Shown here: positions 60,860-64,000 of the stretch, piece after piece
Numbering within the stretch: position 1 is the first letter of the stretch
How the letters are laid out: every line of letters starts with the position of its first letter
Source of the DNA: Anaeromyces robustus
Taxonomy: Eukaryota; Neocallimastigomycota; Neocallimastigomycetes; Neocallimastigales; Neocallimastigaceae
DNA length: 64,000 nt
Reading direction: 5' to 3'
Assembly: GCA_002104895.1 (NCBI GenBank)
Contig: MCFG01000103.1
Coordinates: 76,001 to 140,000 of the forward strand
Translations under genes and position numbers: made by a program
The notes under the pieces: model-generated
The model's database searches: none
Told to the model about the DNA's origin: nothing
What the model saw: the letters and a program-made list of their open reading frames with translations, nothing else

Positions 60860-62200
60860 AAGAAAGTTTCTTCAAACGAAAGAAGAAAATTCAGAAGAAA
60901 ATAGAAGGATATTTGAAAAGGAATATCGTAGAGCTGAAGAAAAATCTAAAAGAGCAATGAAATGTGTATAATTAATAATTGATTATATGAATCGACCAAA
61001 AGAAATGTCTTTTGGACAAAGACTTCATTGGAATAATAAACAACAAAAAAAAAAAGCACAAAAAAATACATGTTACTTCCGATAAAGTTTGTCAATTAAA
61101 TAAAGTTTTTTAATCTTTCAAGAATAATCCAATGAATACAAGTATTACTATAATGTTTGGAAAAGTTCAAGAAATATTAGATCTTTCAAGAATAATTCAA
61201 TGAATACAAGTTTTACTATAATGTTTGGAAAAGTTCAAGAAATATTAGATGATAATTCAAAATCTTTAGAAATTATTTTAAATGAATGAAAAAGTAAATT
61301 TATTAAAGAAGTTTTTGATGTTTTTGAAAAAAAAGGAAAAAAAAAAAGTAAAAAACAAGAAAGAAGTATTTTATTTTGGGATAGTAATGTTTATTTAAAT
61401 GGTTATTTACTCGTATCTCAAGATATTGATTATTTATATATAAAAAGTAAAAGATATCATATAAAACAATTATGTGAAATATTAGGATAAAAAATTGAAG
61501 ATATTAAAGCAACCGAAACAATATCTGAAAGATTTTCAAATTTGAATGATGTATTAACATGGTATTTTATTAAAAATTCTTAAGAAGAAACAAAAGAACA
61601 AATTAATTATTATATAAATTAAACAATATTGAAATATCAACAATTATATCCACGTAGATTTCATGAATATTTAGAATGAGTAGCAGAATATTTAAAATCA
61701 TTAAGTAGATTATTAAAGATAAATACAAAAAAAATCTATATTTTAGTGTAAAGGGATTATTAATATCATATAATAAAGAAAAATCATTAATAAAAGAATT
61801 TTTGAAGAAATTTGGAAAGTACATAGGAATTTTAGTAAAGAAGATGAAGAATTATTTATAAAATAAATAAAAAGTATTGAAGATTATATAGAAGAAGTAT
61901 CTTATCAGATTTTAGTCATTATATACATACAGAATATATAATACGATATTTATAAATGAAAAATTCTAGGGAAATAACTCCAACTTATATAGTTCCATAT
62001 TATGATATGTGTAAAGATTGTGAAAAATTATTTTCAGAACGTACAAAAGAAGATAAAGGTAAAGATAATACCATGATTATTTCTGTATAGAATATAAATG
62101 TAGTAAACAACGAGGCCATCCAGGAATTTTGTGTAATAAGAGCTTTTTGTAAATACAATGGACTTAATTGAAATAGAAAAAAAGTATACATTTATATTCC
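60860..62200 (+). pseudogene. Decayed protein-coding relic
   Basis: Coding-like composition (Lys/Glu/Ile rich, GAA/AAA codons) persists for 1.3 kb, broken by stops and shifts. At 60867-61084 one frame reads EENRRIFEKEYRRAEEK and then MNRPKEMSFGQRLHWNN with a single TAA. From 61200 to 61740 another frame stays readable (RSILFWDSNVYLNGYLL, RYHIKQLCEIL, YPRRFHEYLE) with just five stops, at 61287, 61488, 61581, 61620 and 61677. Further on comes TYIVPYYDMCKDCEKLFSE with a CxxC. A 68-base tandem duplication lies at 61114-61249. I do not recognise the family; a dispersed multi-copy gene or transposon protein is likely. No intact copy is in the window. Confidence 0.65.
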
Positions 62201-62629
62201 AGAAAGAAAAAAAAAATTTTTTTTATTATAACTTGGAAAATTGAGATAAAAAAAAAGATACATTAATATTCCAAAAGAAAAAAAAAATTATTATAACTTG
62301 CAAAGGTGAATTTATATGAAGGAAATCATGGAAAAGGATTGAAAATAATTAGTATAAATATAAGGCAAACAAATGAGATCAACAGATATTAACTATAATA
62401 ATAATTCATATATGATTTATTAGAAATTTAAAGGTTATATCACATTCTTAACTATTGTTTAATATATCAAATATATTTTTTCTTAATAAAAGCCTACAGA
62501 AAAATCTATGTTTTCTATGAGTATAAAAAATTTTTTTTTATGTTTTAAACAATATAATCATATAAAAAGAATGGTTTTTATTCTATCTTTAAAAAAAATG
62601 AAATTTATATATATAAATATATATATATA

Positions 62630-62666
<37 letters not shown>

Positions 62667-62889
62667 TTACTATATATGTTTAGTTTATATTATAAAATTA
62701 TAAACTAAAATTTTCTTATTGTATATTTATCAAAATAATATGTATTAATACATATTATTTTATTATATATATATTTACTTTTATAATAAAACAATATAAT
62801 TAAATAATATTATTATTCATTTTTAATAACTTAAAATTTTTTTTTATTCATATATATAAATGACTATAAAAAGAATTATTAATAGATAC

Positions 62890-63012
62890 ATTATATATTA
62901 TTAATGTTATTAATAATAAATTATTATTAATATATATATTATTAATGTTATTAATAATAAATTATTATTAATATATATATTATTAATGTTATTAATAATA
63001 AATTATTATTAT
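62890..63012. repeat. Three 41-bp tandem units
   Basis: ATTAATGTTATTAATAATAA starts units at 62900, 62941 and 62982. Each unit is internally palindromic. Confidence 0.85.
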
Positions 63013-63649
63013 TACAAATACGATTATCAAGTAGAATATAATAAAACTAATAAATATTTACATATAAAAAAGTTTGACATTTTAACGAACATCTTTTTTT
63101 TTTAATAGAAAAAATAATTTTCCTTTAAAACAACTAATGGATAATTAGAATATTAGAATATTAAAGTTTTATTTTGTATAAAAAATTTTTAATAAAAATC
63201 ATTCAAATTATTAACTTTTTTAAATAACCATATAATCAATAAAAATAAATATTATATATATATATTTTTCCATTTTTTTTATAATATTATTCTTAAATAA
63301 ATAAAACAAAGGTTAATTTGGTTCTTTTTAATGGATAATAGCAATTTAAACTCATAATGTTATAGTTTAATACCAGAATTTAAAGTAAAAATAATATTTA
63401 TTTTTACTTTTAATAAATCTTATTTAATCTTATTTACTTTAAATAAATCTTATTTTTCATTCTATTTAAAAAAATTTTTTTTTATATTATAATAGAATGA
63501 ATGAAAATTAAGATTTATTAAATGACATATTATATATACTTTTTTATTATAAATATTTTTGAACATTATTAACAATTTATCCATATCTAGGAAAATCAAA
63601 TAATTATGTTTAAACTTTTTTTTTATACAAAGTTTAAATATATTTAAAA

Positions 63650-63679
63650 CGTGATATTCACATGATAAGTCATAAAAAA
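63650..63679 (+). mobile_element. Possible SINE tail fragment
   Basis: TCACATGATAAGTC followed by ATAAAAAA matches the last bases of SINE copy 2 (one base missing), and it is preceded by a similar CGTGA/TCACA foldback. It may be a 5'-truncated insertion of which only the tail is left. It is too short to be sure. Confidence 0.35.
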
Positions 63680-64000
63680 TGACTTGAAATTTTTGATTAT
63701 TTCACTTAAAATATAATATTTACTTTTAATTCTTATTTTAAATAATAGAGAATAGCATATATTATGAGTATAATTGATTTTAATATTTTAAAATAAACAT
63801 ATCTTCTTAAGAATATATATAAAAAAAAATAAATTAATGATATTAATTGAAAAACAAATAAAAAATAAATAAAAGTGAATAAATAATTAAATATATAATA
63901 TCATAAAAAATCTAAAAAAAATAATATAAATAAATAAATAAATAATTAAAAAAAATTTTTTATTGTTAATTATTCTCATTATTAATATATAATATATATT

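Larger units (their letters stand above)
62201..64000. other. AT-rich terminal stretch
   Basis: No gene is supported. It contains (ATT)n near 62630-62665, the 41-bp tandem repeat at 62890-63012 and a short match to the SINE copy 2 tail at 63650-63679. Confidence 0.55.

Noticed and set aside
61603-62191. Two minus-strand frames of 73 and 63 codons
   Set aside because: Antisense of the decayed plus-strand coding relic, where codon use and recognisable peptide texture lie on the plus strand.
60860-62200. Ciliate-type code with TAA as Gln
   Set aside because: All intact genes in the window use TAA or TAG as true stops, so the relic's internal stops are better read as decay.

Overview
The window is extremely AT-rich nuclear DNA from a eukaryote with many short spliceosomal introns (GTAAGT/GTATGT/GTAATT donors, TAG/AAG acceptors). 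Intergenic DNA is almost only A and T and full of (TTTA)n, (TAA)n and poly-A/T tracts. Proteins are rich in Asn, Lys, Ile and Asp. The gene set (R3H-associated protein, UPF0658-like membrane protein, ribosomal P1, an NPSN-type SNARE, a long EF-hand-like repeat protein) best fits an early-diverging zoosporic fungus, and the composition points to the anaerobic gut fungi (Neocallimastigomycota). The taxon is inference; no rRNA or marker gene was available.

Layout. 1-25112: about 25 kb with no protein gene I can support. It holds simple repeats, hairpins, a 510-bp SINE-like retroposon (5939-6448), a 1-kb minisatellite with higher-order structure (20024-21042) and a 1-kb module bounded by inverted clusters of a GC-richer motif (22940-23938). 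25113-26572 (+): R3H-domain protein. 27768-32601 (-): 13-exon tail-anchored coiled-coil protein. 34044-34470: a second SINE-like copy. 35143-38454 (+): calreticulin ending in KDEL, with a ~730-bp tetranucleotide/TAA tract in intron 2. 39971-44500 (+): 12-exon protein of about eight EF-hand-like repeats. 45157-45968 (+): non-coding snoRNA cluster with three C/D snoRNAs and one H/ACA-like hairpin. 47712-49807 (-): PDI-like protein with a CxxS site. 52114-54415 (-): polytopic membrane protein. 55239-56131 (+): acidic ribosomal protein P1. 56384-59550 (-): NPSN-like Qb-SNARE. 60460-60775: four copies of a 79-bp repeat. 60860-62200: a decayed coding relic. The rest to 64000 is AT-rich and repetitive.

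Most notable. The snoRNA cluster carries guides matching the 18S and 25S rRNA sites served by yeast snR57, snR55 and snR61, which also form one polycistron in yeast. The two SINE-like elements have tRNA-like box A/B heads, poly(A) tails and perfect 13-bp target-site duplications, and share a head with diverged bodies. P1 and the snoRNA cluster share an ATAACCAATCAT promoter motif, which suggests common control of ribosome-production genes.

Functionally, calreticulin and the PDI-like protein both belong to ER protein folding. The SNARE, the coiled-coil protein and the UPF0658-like protein fit the endomembrane system. P1 and the snoRNAs serve ribosome production. Exon structures were derived by hand from splice signals and frame continuity. 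All introns I propose keep the frame, but none is supported by transcript data.
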